A stretch of DNA of 64,000 nt from NCBI GenBank assembly GCA_965277775.1, contig OZ255843.1, positions 186,001-250,000 on the forward strand, written 5' to 3'. This document shows, one piece after another, positions 1-8,612 of the stretch; position 1 is the first letter of the stretch; every line of letters starts with the position of its first letter. The notes beneath the pieces are model-generated. The model had not been told where the DNA came from and made no database searches. It saw only the letters and a program-made list of their open reading frames with translations. Source of the DNA: G965195345 sp965277775 (GTDB taxonomy: Bacteria; Pseudomonadota; Gammaproteobacteria; CAKMZV01). The position numbers were made by a program, and so were the translations under genes.

Positions 1-1242
1 TGCTGAAACATAAGTGCCTGATAGGGCTTGAATGGTGTTCTTATCTAAGGTCAGCTTATAAGGCGGTGGCGGTTGGCTTCTTGGCACCCCCTCAATCAAA
101 TAATCCTCCAACACCTGGCGCACGGCATTGAGCTTGTCCTTACGAAACACATTGATGACCACATAAAAACCGCGTTGACTTTCTGGCGAAAAGCCTAAAA
201 ATGACAAATAACCATCGCCATCGCCCCCATGGCCATACAACAGTCGCCCTTTGTTATAAAAAGGATACAAACCCAGACCATAACCATAAGCCATACCATT
301 ACGTGCCGATAAAGTCGTTCTGGGTTGCGTTAAATCCGCCATCAACGCTTTGGGCAATACGCGTTTGCCATTGACCCTGCCCTCACTTACGAGCAACTCC
401 AACAAAGCCGCCATATCGCTTAAACGTACATTCAACGCCCCAAAACTTTTAAACGACATTTGCCAATAGGGAATCACACTTTGACCATCGCTGTCATAAC
501 CGGTGGCCAGCCCCTTTAACACCACATCACTCGCCAATAAATCAGCCGATTGCATGCCAATAGGCTGCAATACCTGTTGTTTTAAAAACTGGTGAAATGG
601 GGTTTTTGTTGCTTGTTCAATCGCATGTTCAACAAAGCCATAACCTGCATTGGAATAAGAATGGAATAGCCCGGGTTCCCATAAAACCTTGCGATGCGGA
701 ATGCCATTTTTCAATGCTTGCTCTAATGAATAAGGTGCATTGTCAAACATCTCTTGTGACGACAAATCGGTCAAACCGGCACTGTGTTCAAGCAACATCC
801 TCAGCGTTATCGCTGTTTTATAAGGATTGTCCCAATGGTTAGGTGAAAGGTATTTTGCTAAGGGATCGTTTAATGACAAAGTCGTTTGCTGCTCCGCCAC
901 CTTGGCCGCCAATCCCGTCATGAGTTTTGTTATAGAACCAATCCGAAAATAATGGTCTGACGTCAATGCCGTTTGATTGGCTATCTTTGCCAAGCCTAAT
1001 GTGCCGCTGTCGATTATTTTCTCTGGCTGGGATGAATCCAAAAGCACAAAGCCCAGACCAGGGATATCCAAGCGTTTATGTATGGCCGATAATCGTTGAA
1101 CCACTTGGTTATGGGATAGGGAACGCTTGCTGTTCATCGGTCCATCTGCTGCCTGTGCGACTGAGCCAGCTAAGGTGAAAATCGCGCCCATACAGAGGCA
1201 GATAATCAAATAGCTTCTTAATAAGTAAGGGCAAAGTTTCAT
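1..1242 (-). CDS. Secreted serine hydrolase, beta-lactamase / D-Ala-D-Ala carboxypeptidase fold (partial, C-terminus off window)
   Basis: Reading the minus strand from an ATG at 1242 gives an open frame of 414 codons that continues past the left edge. Residues 1-32 look like a signal peptide (hydrophobic LIICLCMGAIFTLAGS, ending near AQA). The class C beta-lactamase / DD-peptidase motifs are present: SITK (catalytic Ser at about 103, SxxK), YSN at 196-198, and a GHGGDGDG stretch late in the protein that fits the HxG/KTG position. Families with this fold hydrolyse amide or ester bonds in peptidoglycan-like, beta-lactam or ester substrates in the periplasm; the exact substrate cannot be read here. 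The end of the gene is missing, so an extra C-terminal domain cannot be excluded. It is separated by 122 bp from the next gene on the same strand, and I saw no obvious promoter in that gap. Confidence 0.88.
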   Translation of the reverse strand, partial: MKLCPYLLRSYLIICLCMGAIFTLAGSVAQAADGPMNSKRSLSHNQVVQRLSAIHKRLDIPGLGFVLLDSSQPEKIIDSGTLGLAKIANQTALTSDHYFRIGSITKLMTGLAAKVAEQQTTLSLNDPLAKYLSPNHWDNPYKTAITLRMLLEHSAGLTDLSSQEMFDNAPYSLEQALKNGIPHRKVLWEPGLFHSYSNAGYGFVEHAIEQATKTPFHQFLKQQVLQPIGMQSADLLASDVVLKGLATGYDSDGQSVIPYWQMSFKSFGALNVRLSDMAALLELLVSEGRVNGKRVLPKALMADLTQPRTTLSARNGMAYGYGLGLYPFYNKGRLLYGHGGDGDGYLSFLGFSPESQRGFYVVINVFRKDKLNAVRQVLEDYLIEGVPRSQPPPPYKLTLDKNTIQALSGTYVSA

Positions 1243-1364
1243 TGAGCAAATGACTGGTGAAGCGATTTAAACGTTGACTATTGATGGTCGAAACGTCTAT
1301 CAACACAAAACGACCAAAGAGACTGGTTCATACGCTCAAATCTGTTACTCTGAGCCCATAAAAA

Positions 1365-2027
1365 TTACGCTCTTTGATATAAAACAGTCTCACCTCGCCT
1401 GCCGTCTGCCAACAACACTTCTTCAAAATCCTCAATAACCGCTCGTTTGGTCATGGGCAACTCACAAAGCTTCTTTTGCCAAGCATCTATAAGGGGCAAA
1501 CCTTCGTATAATCCGACGTTGAAATGTTTCTCAAAGAATTGCTGACGCCAAAATATGGTGGCAAAAGCAATGTCTGGCATACTGATTTTTTCACCACCAA
1601 AGTACGGACCTTTGACAAAATCACTGGCAAACGTCAATCGCCCTTTCAAATAATCAAGGTTAGATTGATAGGTGTGCTTGGTTTTTGCCATTGAAAGGCC
1701 ATATTGCGCAGACAATAAATCTGAGGCAAACTCATTCCACGCCCGTTGCGCCGCTTTTTCCAAAGGGTCCGTTGCATAAAGCGGCAAACTCAACTCATCA
1801 GACAACCAATCTGCAATGATCTGCGATTCAAATAAAACCGTTTTGCCTGACTCGGTTTCAACCACCAACAAAGGCACCTTGCCCAAAGGCGATATATCCT
1901 TGAACCATTGAGGCGGATCAGATAACTGGATAAATTCGATGTCATAAGGTTGCTCAGCCAACTCTAATACCATCGCGGCACGCTGAACAAATGGGCACAA
2001 ATTAAAACTAATGAGGGTCAATTTCAT
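1365..2027 (-). CDS. Glutathione S-transferase family protein
   Basis: A 220-residue protein of normal GST length. The N-terminal thioredoxin-fold domain begins MKLTLISFNLCPFVQRA, with a CPF active-site motif (Cys at about 11) as in omega/beta-like or SspA-like GSTs, followed by the cis-proline segment GKVPLLV and the glutathione-gamma-glutamyl contact FESQIIADWL. The second half (from about residue 90) is the helical GST C-terminal domain. A Cys rather than Tyr/Ser at the active site suggests thiol-transferase or dehydroascorbate/deglutathionylation chemistry rather than classical conjugation; this is inferred from the motif only. It is a single gene with its own upstream region (2028-2262). 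Confidence 0.88.
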   Translation of the reverse strand: MKLTLISFNLCPFVQRAAMVLELAEQPYDIEFIQLSDPPQWFKDISPLGKVPLLVVETESGKTVLFESQIIADWLSDELSLPLYATDPLEKAAQRAWNEFASDLLSAQYGLSMAKTKHTYQSNLDYLKGRLTFASDFVKGPYFGGEKISMPDIAFATIFWRQQFFEKHFNVGLYEGLPLIDAWQKKLCELPMTKRAVIEDFEEVLLADGRRGETVLYQRA

Positions 2028-2178
2028 AAATACTCCGTGTATGTCATTGCTGTTGTATTAGCGATTATCATACCACGAATAACCTCAAGGGTTGTTTGTT
2101 CCTTCCCCAAAAATAATGCGTGGAAATGGTGAATCTAGAATGCATGCATACGATAAATTTGGAGGACAGATCACCAAT

Positions 2179-2200
2179 GCCTGTAAGAACATTTACAGGC
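2179..2200 (-). terminator. Possible stem-loop downstream of the multi-HTH gene
   Basis: A perfect 8-bp inverted repeat, GCCTGTAA / TTACAGGC, with a 6-nt loop lies about 60 nt past the stop codon of the gene ending at 2263 and upstream of the GST gene. There is no T-run after the stem on the minus strand, so this is a weak terminator call; an operator for the GST gene is an equally good reading. Confidence 0.3.
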
Positions 2201-2262
2201 AACCTATTCAATAAAGAATGGTGTTTAGCTAGTAATTTAAATTAATAATGTAGATGCTTTAT

Positions 2263-4413
2263 TTAGGGGATATTACTTATTTTCCAACTGATTAATGCCC
2301 TTTCAGCAGCAGCTTTGGTTAACCATACAATTTCACTTATACGCTTTATATTTTCACTTTTTGTTGCTTCTTCAAAACACACCTCACAACAGACTTGCTG
2401 TAAGTTTTTATATTTTAATGGCCTATCAGAAAATAAATTCCTTGCCCTATGAAAATTGTATTTGCCAATATTTATTCCAATTAATGCCGAATAAAAATCT
2501 TTTGGGTAGCTTAGATTTAATCTAGTATTAATATGCTCCTTTATAATATCTGTTTCAATAATTTTATTTGTTGAATGCATCAATTTCATTATCAAGCCCA
2601 TAATTTCAGAAACATTAACGTTTTCAAAAGCTTTTTCGGGAGTTGTGTACATTGTTCTATCAATATGGACAACCTTTTCTTCTTTTATCAATTCCTGTAA
2701 ATAATAATGTGCATGCTGCATGCTTTTACTTCGTATTACTTCAGCAATCTCATATATTGTCATTGCTCCTTTTGCACGGCTTAGCGCTTGAACAATAACT
2801 TTCCTCTGAGTTACCCGTTCACAATTTTCAAATATGCTGACATGGTCAACACCTGAACGACCATTAAAAATCACACCAACTGCACCACCGTACTCTTTAA
2901 CAATATGTCTTAATGTAAAGTATTCAATTTCTGGACGCTCATTCTTTGTTTGTTGGAAAAAGTCATGTAAATTAATAGCGGTAATTTTATTCAACTCAAA
3001 ATATTCTAAAAGATGCAATAAAATTGAATCTAAATCAAATTCATTAATATCAAGAAATTTTTTATGTCTATAGTGTCCATGACTACACAAATAAATATAT
3101 TCAGAATCATTAAACCCATGAGTCGATCGTTCAGCATTTATATGTTTTGCAATTCCTAGCTTATTAGCAATTTTTGCTATATCTTTCCAGGGCAATCCTT
3201 CGGGGTGAGAAACAAGCACATGCGCAATAGCTTCTTTCTGTCTTAAATTTTGAGGGACTATGCCATCATGTTCAGATTTAATCACACCCAATTTAATCAT
3301 TTTATTTACCGTCATTTCAGCTAGAGCACTGGTGTATCCAAAATATGAAGTTAATTCTACAAGGACGGCATGTTTAGGCACAGGGGAAGGGGTTACACAA
3401 AAATAGGGATCTAGAATTCTTTTGTTTTTTAAAGGACTATTTGTTAAGGGAATAGAGCCTTCATTGATACTGCCCTTTTTTTTATGGCAACATAGTTCTA
3501 AAAAATTTAAAAATGTTTTTTCTGATTCAAAGCATTTATATAAATGGGGTAAACATTGTGTTAAGTCGTCATTTAAACTTCCTTGTAAATTTGCCCATAA
3601 CACTTCAGGATGGATTCTAATAGATAGCAACAATTTTTCATTATTTTGTTGTTCAAGTTGTCGTACTCTTTCCCTAGTACATCCGTATTCTTTAGCAATT
3701 CCTTCCAATGTCTTAGTCTTATGATTATATCCCCATCGTGATAATGCAATATATTGTTGTAAATCACTTAAAGACCATAAGTATTTTTCGATATCATCAA
3801 GTAAATATTTTTCAATGACACTCATTGAATAAAATTTAATTTCACTAGAAACCAAAAGCTCTGAATCGAAGATCGAAAGGTTGGAATGATTACCTGCTAT
3901 ATTTATTAATTCAGATGTAATTCTTGCTTGCAAAGAAATCAGCGAATTTGAATAGGATTTTCCAATGCCTTTTGTTCTATTTAAATCATTCTCTTCTAAT
4001 TCAATAATATCTTTTGCCGATATTGCACCAAAAAAGCGTTCTAATTTTTCAAGTGATTTTATTTCGCTGTCACTTAAAGATTGATAATTTAAATGAAGAT
4101 TTGAAAGAGCTGATGGAATAATACAAAACCTTGGATGGATTTCAAATTTATTCTCTTTCAGTGACGTCAATGAATAATCCATTCTTTCGGTCAATTCTCT
4201 TTGTAATTGAGCCAATAGGTGCACATATTTTTTCCCAACAGCTGGTAATGAATTAAAATATTTTAAGTCTAAATCTAATATCCCACCAACATTCTCAGGT
4301 ATTTTGTTAGTACGCGAACTATTAAAATTGCAGATTCGTTTAAATAACTTTTTATATTTTGATGGCAATTTAGAAAAAGGAATTGCCCGGAAATCATCAA
4401 AAACATTAGTCAT
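2263..4413 (-). CDS. Multi-helix-turn-helix protein with sigma-70 region-4-like motif, partner of Mrr-helicase
   Basis: About 716 residues from the ATG at 4413; an in-frame GTG at 4428 is possible, but the ATG has a GAGAG Shine-Dalgarno-like stretch. The ATG overlaps the upstream helicase stop by 8 nt, so the two are translationally coupled. Visible features: two short helix-hairpin-helix-like segments near residues 55-75 and 130-165 (SLPAVGKKY, NRTKGIGKSY), resembling the RNA polymerase alpha C-terminal domain; a textbook sigma region-4-type HTH at about 235-257 (LEGIAKEYGCTRERVRQLEQ); then several winged-helix-like segments in the second half (for example GLPWKDIAKIANKLG and GAMTIYEIAEVIRSK); and a CCEVC cluster near the C-terminus. 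No catalytic motif was recognised. It may be a DNA-recognition subunit or regulator of the adjacent nuclease-helicase. The gene looks more AT-rich than its neighbours by eye, consistent with transfer. Confidence 0.75.
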   Translation of the reverse strand: MTNVFDDFRAIPFSKLPSKYKKLFKRICNFNSSRTNKIPENVGGILDLDLKYFNSLPAVGKKYVHLLAQLQRELTERMDYSLTSLKENKFEIHPRFCIIPSALSNLHLNYQSLSDSEIKSLEKLERFFGAISAKDIIELEENDLNRTKGIGKSYSNSLISLQARITSELINIAGNHSNLSIFDSELLVSSEIKFYSMSVIEKYLLDDIEKYLWSLSDLQQYIALSRWGYNHKTKTLEGIAKEYGCTRERVRQLEQQNNEKLLLSIRIHPEVLWANLQGSLNDDLTQCLPHLYKCFESEKTFLNFLELCCHKKKGSINEGSIPLTNSPLKNKRILDPYFCVTPSPVPKHAVLVELTSYFGYTSALAEMTVNKMIKLGVIKSEHDGIVPQNLRQKEAIAHVLVSHPEGLPWKDIAKIANKLGIAKHINAERSTHGFNDSEYIYLCSHGHYRHKKFLDINEFDLDSILLHLLEYFELNKITAINLHDFFQQTKNERPEIEYFTLRHIVKEYGGAVGVIFNGRSGVDHVSIFENCERVTQRKVIVQALSRAKGAMTIYEIAEVIRSKSMQHAHYYLQELIKEEKVVHIDRTMYTTPEKAFENVNVSEIMGLIMKLMHSTNKIIETDIIKEHINTRLNLSYPKDFYSALIGINIGKYNFHRARNLFSDRPLKYKNLQQVCCEVCFEEATKSENIKRISEIVWLTKAAAERALISWKISNIP

Positions 4414-6613
4414 TGTTAATTCTCTCACGATACAGCTTGAGCTGGTTTATGAAAAAAAACTCCGATTGGAATAAATCTTTGATTTGTTGCCGTTCTTTCG
4501 TTGATAACTGTTTTAAATCCGATGGAATTAATATGAGTTTAGCATATTTATTTTTCATTTCTGTTTCACCATTTATATCTCTTTTGGGCTCAATGTTTTT
4601 TTTAGATATTTCTGAACTAGTGTGGAACGAATTAGTGTTGTATTCATCAGGAGACTCTCGTAAATTGTCCACTTCTTGTTCTGTATAAAGCAATAAGTTG
4701 TTCTCTTTGGATGCAGAACTAATTGCTTGTGAAGAAGGCTGAATCGAATTGCGTAGCCAAAAGTTATTTAAATATTTTTGACATCTTTTTTTAAACTCGA
4801 CAGGCACAGACATTTGAGGAAAGGTTGCTTGTATATAGCCCCAATATGAATCAAAATGCGTTGCTATTTGATCACGAGTGATATCCTTTAATTGCTCATG
4901 AACATTTTCAAAATTTGGGATTTTTTTATGCAAATTATAATATTTTTCTAATTTTTCAATAGCTTGTGATCTTGATTTGAGTCTATATTCTAAATCCTTA
5001 ATGAGCTTTAAAACTTCAGCAGCAGATTGGTTGTAGATCACTTCAAGCGACGTATCAGAATACTTAGAGTGCTTATTATGCGGCGGTTTTTCCCAATTTT
5101 TATTATCTATGGGCGTATTTTCGATAATTTTCTTTAATTGCTGCACTTCATTTAAACGATCAAATGACCCAACAAAATCTAACACATTAACATATTCCTT
5201 ATTTGATGTTTTCCTCAGCCCTCTTCCTAATTGTTGCAGCCAGACAGTACGCGACCCTGTATATCTCATAAAAACAAGTAAATTCGTTTCGGGGATATCG
5301 ATGCCTTCATTAAATAAGTCGCAAACCAAAATATATCGAAATCCAGATTCTCTAAAATCCCTAATATTCTGGCGTCGTTGTTGATCTGACATTTTCGAAT
5401 GAACATATGTTGCGCTCCCCGACGGGAAAAACTGGATAAGATGATTGATATGAGAAATTCTCCGACAGAATATAATTCCTTTAGGATTCGCTATTTTCTT
5501 GTCTTGAATGGTTTGTTCTATGATCCTAACAACTTCTTCATCTTTCTTATGTAAAAACAAATGATTGTCCAAATCACTTATACTCAATCCCTGCTTAAGC
5601 TGGTCTATTTTTCGTTGATCGAGATCATCTAATAACACCAGGTATTTTGGAAAGGCCAATTTATTGTGTCGCAATGCCCATGCTAAATCATATTTGCCAA
5701 TATGGCCATCGGTTCCTCCAAAAAAGGCTAAGACATCTTTGATATCTTCACGGAAAGGAGTTGCAGTTAAACCGATTAAATATTTCGGATTAAAGTGTTT
5801 TACAACAGTTGAATAGGTCCTTGCTGGAACATGATGCGCTTCATCTACAATAACGATATCAAATTCATTTTTACTTAAATCGTTTATTTTTATATGAAGG
5901 GTATCAAAACTACCGAAAACAAAATCAGTATTTTCTGGATTTGAACCATCAAAACAAGCAGAAAAGGAATGGTTACCAATCCCAAAAACATTTTTAAATG
6001 CCGTGACCGATTGCAATAATATTTCTATTTGATGTGCTAAAAATAATACGCGCTGTTTAGAACGATTCTGTAAAACACGTTTGACTAAATGCGCAACCGT
6101 ATAAGTTTTTCCAAGCCCAGTTGCCATTTCAATCAACATTTTTTGTTTGCCCGAATTTATTATTCCAAAACATTCTTGAATTACTGACTCTTGATAAACT
6201 CTGGGTTTAATTTCACGTCCAATTTCTGAACGTTTTTCGACCCACAAATTTTGAAGTGCATCCCGATCGACCAATTCTACGCCCAATCGTAAGGCTCTGA
6301 TTTTTACCTCCGAAGTGAAGTAAGAGTTCGTTACCAAAATCATATGGGCAACTCTGGCTAATTTTGCCCCTGTAACTAATTGATTCAGAGCTTTAACGTC
6401 AACTGACACTCCCCTTTGTCGTTGTTTGACTTCAATGGCAAAAGTTCTTTTATTTTTATAGGCAAAAATATCAACGCCCCCATCCCCATGTGAAAACTCT
6501 TTACCAACTTGGGTAATGGTTGCATCCGTCCAACCAGCCGCAACAAAAACGTCTCGAACAAATATTTCAAAGTCACTTGATGACAGCTTGTCAATTGACT
6601 TGAAGTCTATCAC
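4406..6613 (-). CDS. Mrr-type restriction nuclease fused to SF2 DEAD/DEAH helicase
   Basis: A 735-residue protein starting with GTG at 6613 (AGGA 7 nt upstream). Residues 1-125 form an Mrr-like PD-(D/E)xK nuclease domain: FEIFVRDVFVAAGW, then catalytic-type GVD (Asp at about 48) and AIEVKQ (Glu 61, Lys 63). Residues 135-500 are an SF2 helicase with Walker A ATGLGKT (about 164-170), DEAH at 257-260, TATP at about 283-286, and a motif VI QQLGRGLR. This architecture is that of type III/IV-like or stand-alone restriction helicases that translocate on and cut foreign DNA. The C-terminal about 230 residues are helical and unrecognised. It is the first gene of a two-gene operon whose second gene overlaps its stop. 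It is divergent from the amidohydrolase gene at 6833. Confidence 0.9.
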   Translation of the reverse strand: MIDFKSIDKLSSSDFEIFVRDVFVAAGWTDATITQVGKEFSHGDGGVDIFAYKNKRTFAIEVKQRQRGVSVDVKALNQLVTGAKLARVAHMILVTNSYFTSEVKIRALRLGVELVDRDALQNLWVEKRSEIGREIKPRVYQESVIQECFGIINSGKQKMLIEMATGLGKTYTVAHLVKRVLQNRSKQRVLFLAHQIEILLQSVTAFKNVFGIGNHSFSACFDGSNPENTDFVFGSFDTLHIKINDLSKNEFDIVIVDEAHHVPARTYSTVVKHFNPKYLIGLTATPFREDIKDVLAFFGGTDGHIGKYDLAWALRHNKLAFPKYLVLLDDLDQRKIDQLKQGLSISDLDNHLFLHKKDEEVVRIIEQTIQDKKIANPKGIIFCRRISHINHLIQFFPSGSATYVHSKMSDQQRRQNIRDFRESGFRYILVCDLFNEGIDIPETNLLVFMRYTGSRTVWLQQLGRGLRKTSNKEYVNVLDFVGSFDRLNEVQQLKKIIENTPIDNKNWEKPPHNKHSKYSDTSLEVIYNQSAAEVLKLIKDLEYRLKSRSQAIEKLEKYYNLHKKIPNFENVHEQLKDITRDQIATHFDSYWGYIQATFPQMSVPVEFKKRCQKYLNNFWLRNSIQPSSQAISSASKENNLLLYTEQEVDNLRESPDEYNTNSFHTSSEISKKNIEPKRDINGETEMKNKYAKLILIPSDLKQLSTKERQQIKDLFQSEFFFINQLKLYRERINND

Positions 6614-6763
6614 TTTTAATTCCTAATCCTTTGGATATATTATTCATTCTTATGTTTCTTGTAGAATTTTAAGATGTTTATTCTGTTTTTAGATGTGCAA
6701 GATATTCATTGTAACAGACGAGTTTTGTTTTCTTTCACTCAAGCAGGATACAGGCAACATAGA

Positions 6764-6792
6764 CTTTGGTTATAACCAAAGGTGTTTATAAT
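6764..6792 (+). promoter_or_regulatory. 18-bp perfect dyad overlapping a candidate promoter of the amidohydrolase gene
   Basis: CTTTGGTTATAACCAAAG at 6764-6781 is a perfect palindrome. A TATAAT box follows at 6787-6792, so the dyad covers the position expected for the -35 box and most of the spacer. This arrangement fits an operator for a dimeric regulator of the downstream gene (start 6833). The rest of the 6614-6832 divergent intergenic region shows nothing else that I can support. Confidence 0.5.
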
Positions 6793-6832
6793 AGGACACA
6801 TTGAAGCACCTAATCATTGAACAAAACCCCTT

Positions 6833-8503
6833 ATGCCATTCCATCGATTACACTTTCTTAGTCTTATGCTCAGTGTCGGCTTAATGTCAACAATGCCCGC
6901 TCAAGCAGAATCTTTATTGCTTCATAATGCGCGAATTTATCTGTCCCAACCCAATCAATTTGCTTCAGCCGTTTTTATTGATGAAGGCAAAATTGTGGCG
7001 CTTGGCAGTGATAAAGCCTTGCAAAAATTTCAAACCCAGGCCGATAAGATCATCGATTTGCAAGGCAAATTGGTATTACCAGGGTTTCATGATGTCCATA
7101 CCCACATTCTTGAAGCCAATGCACCAATGAGTGGCACCTGCATCGTTCAATTTGATGCCACTCCGCGCGACTCATTGGCACACTTAAAAGCTTGCTCATC
7201 CAAACAAATTGGCACCGATTGGGTGTTAGGCTGGGGCTGGGACATGGGAACCTTTGTCTCGTCGGGGCAAAACCCTCGAGTGGTACTCGATGAAGCCATC
7301 CCAAACCGCCCTGCTGCCATCATGGAGCAAACCTCACACGCCGTCTGGGCCAACTCAAAAGCACTACAACTATTAGGCATTGATCGGCATTCGCCCCACC
7401 CTGTCGGCGGCATCATCGCTAAAACCAAAGATGGCACACCCAATGGATTGCTGATTGATAATGCTGGCGAACTGGCTTTTGAATTGGCTTTAAAGCCGAA
7501 TAAAGGTTTGGATGAACTCCACTATCAAGGCCTGCTAAATGGTTTGGATCAATTGGCTGAAAATGGCATCACAGCATTTGTGGATGCACGCGCATACTGG
7601 ACCCGAAATCATCACATCCTCTATGACCGTGCCAATGCTGAAAACTTGATTGATGCCCACGCCATTCTAAGTCTTTGGGCTTACCCACAAATGGACGATG
7701 ATAAACAACTCAAGCGTTTGAAACAACTCTATCGCTATGACCCAAATGCCTTAGTCAACCGCAATCAAATCAAGCTTTATGTGGATGGCATTACCCACAA
7801 TACCACCGCCATTCCCTCGCACCCCTACAAGGTGGAATCGCATTTTGAAACGCCCATGGGGCTAAATTACTTCACTGAACAGCGTTTGACGAGGTATTTG
7901 ATTGAATTAGAACGCACAGGCTATGATTTTCATATTCATGCCATTGGTTCAGGCGGTGTCCATCAAGCCCTAAATGCTATTGAGAAGGCGCGTGCGGCAA
8001 ACCCAACACTGAATCCACGCCACCGCATCACCCATGTTGAGCACGTTGAACGTAAGGACATCAAACGTTTTGCTGAACTGGGTGTGATTGCCGACTTCCA
8101 GTTTGCAGGCGCATTTACTGAACCAGAAATATTCAATGAATTCAGCCACCATTATCTGGGTGACAACGACCAAATTCTACCCTTGCCTGCACGTATATTA
8201 TTAGACGCCTCAGCAACCATCACCTTAAGCAGTGATTTTGATGTCAGCCCCTTAAATCTTTTTATTGGCATTCATCGCATCGTTAATCGCAGCGAAAGGT
8301 CACTCAGCCTGACCGAAGCCATTGATGCTTACACCATAAACGCCGCGTATTTGATGCGCCAAGAAAATCGTGTTGGTTCAATTGCTGTAGGCAAACAAGC
8401 CGATATGATTGTCTTAAGTCAGGATATATTTACAATACCAAAACATAAGATTAACCAAACCAAAGTCTTAATGACCTTTTTTGCTGGGAAACAAATCTAC
8501 TGA
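6833..8503 (+). CDS. Exported YtcJ-like amidohydrolase (metal-dependent hydrolase)
   Basis: A 556-residue protein with a signal peptide (MPFHRLHFLSLMLSVGLMST, cleavage likely after AQA near residue 25). It belongs to the amidohydrolase_3 / YtcJ group: an N-terminal beta-sandwich piece (LLLHNARIYL, GKIVALG), the metal-binding LPGFHDVHTH motif (His 89 and His 91), later metal-ligand regions with FHIHAIG and ITHVEHVE, and the TLSSDFDVSP segment supplying the terminal Asp; the C-terminus returns to the sandwich (GSIAVGKQADMIVL). Members hydrolyse amide bonds of small cyclic or acylated compounds; the substrate cannot be told. Export to the periplasm is predicted, as in many gammaproteobacterial homologues. 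It is a single-gene unit behind its own promoter/dyad. Confidence 0.9.
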   Translation: MPFHRLHFLSLMLSVGLMSTMPAQAESLLLHNARIYLSQPNQFASAVFIDEGKIVALGSDKALQKFQTQADKIIDLQGKLVLPGFHDVHTHILEANAPMSGTCIVQFDATPRDSLAHLKACSSKQIGTDWVLGWGWDMGTFVSSGQNPRVVLDEAIPNRPAAIMEQTSHAVWANSKALQLLGIDRHSPHPVGGIIAKTKDGTPNGLLIDNAGELAFELALKPNKGLDELHYQGLLNGLDQLAENGITAFVDARAYWTRNHHILYDRANAENLIDAHAILSLWAYPQMDDDKQLKRLKQLYRYDPNALVNRNQIKLYVDGITHNTTAIPSHPYKVESHFETPMGLNYFTEQRLTRYLIELERTGYDFHIHAIGSGGVHQALNAIEKARAANPTLNPRHRITHVEHVERKDIKRFAELGVIADFQFAGAFTEPEIFNEFSHHYLGDNDQILPLPARILLDASATITLSSDFDVSPLNLFIGIHRIVNRSERSLSLTEAIDAYTINAAYLMRQENRVGSIAVGKQADMIVLSQDIFTIPKHKINQTKVLMTFFAGKQIY

Positions 8504-8612
8504 TGGTATAGCACGCCCTAAGTATAATGAATAACGCGCACACAACGTTAGACAATCACCTCATATAAACGCAAGATAACTTACCTTTCGTTTACATTTC
8601 ACAAGGAACACC

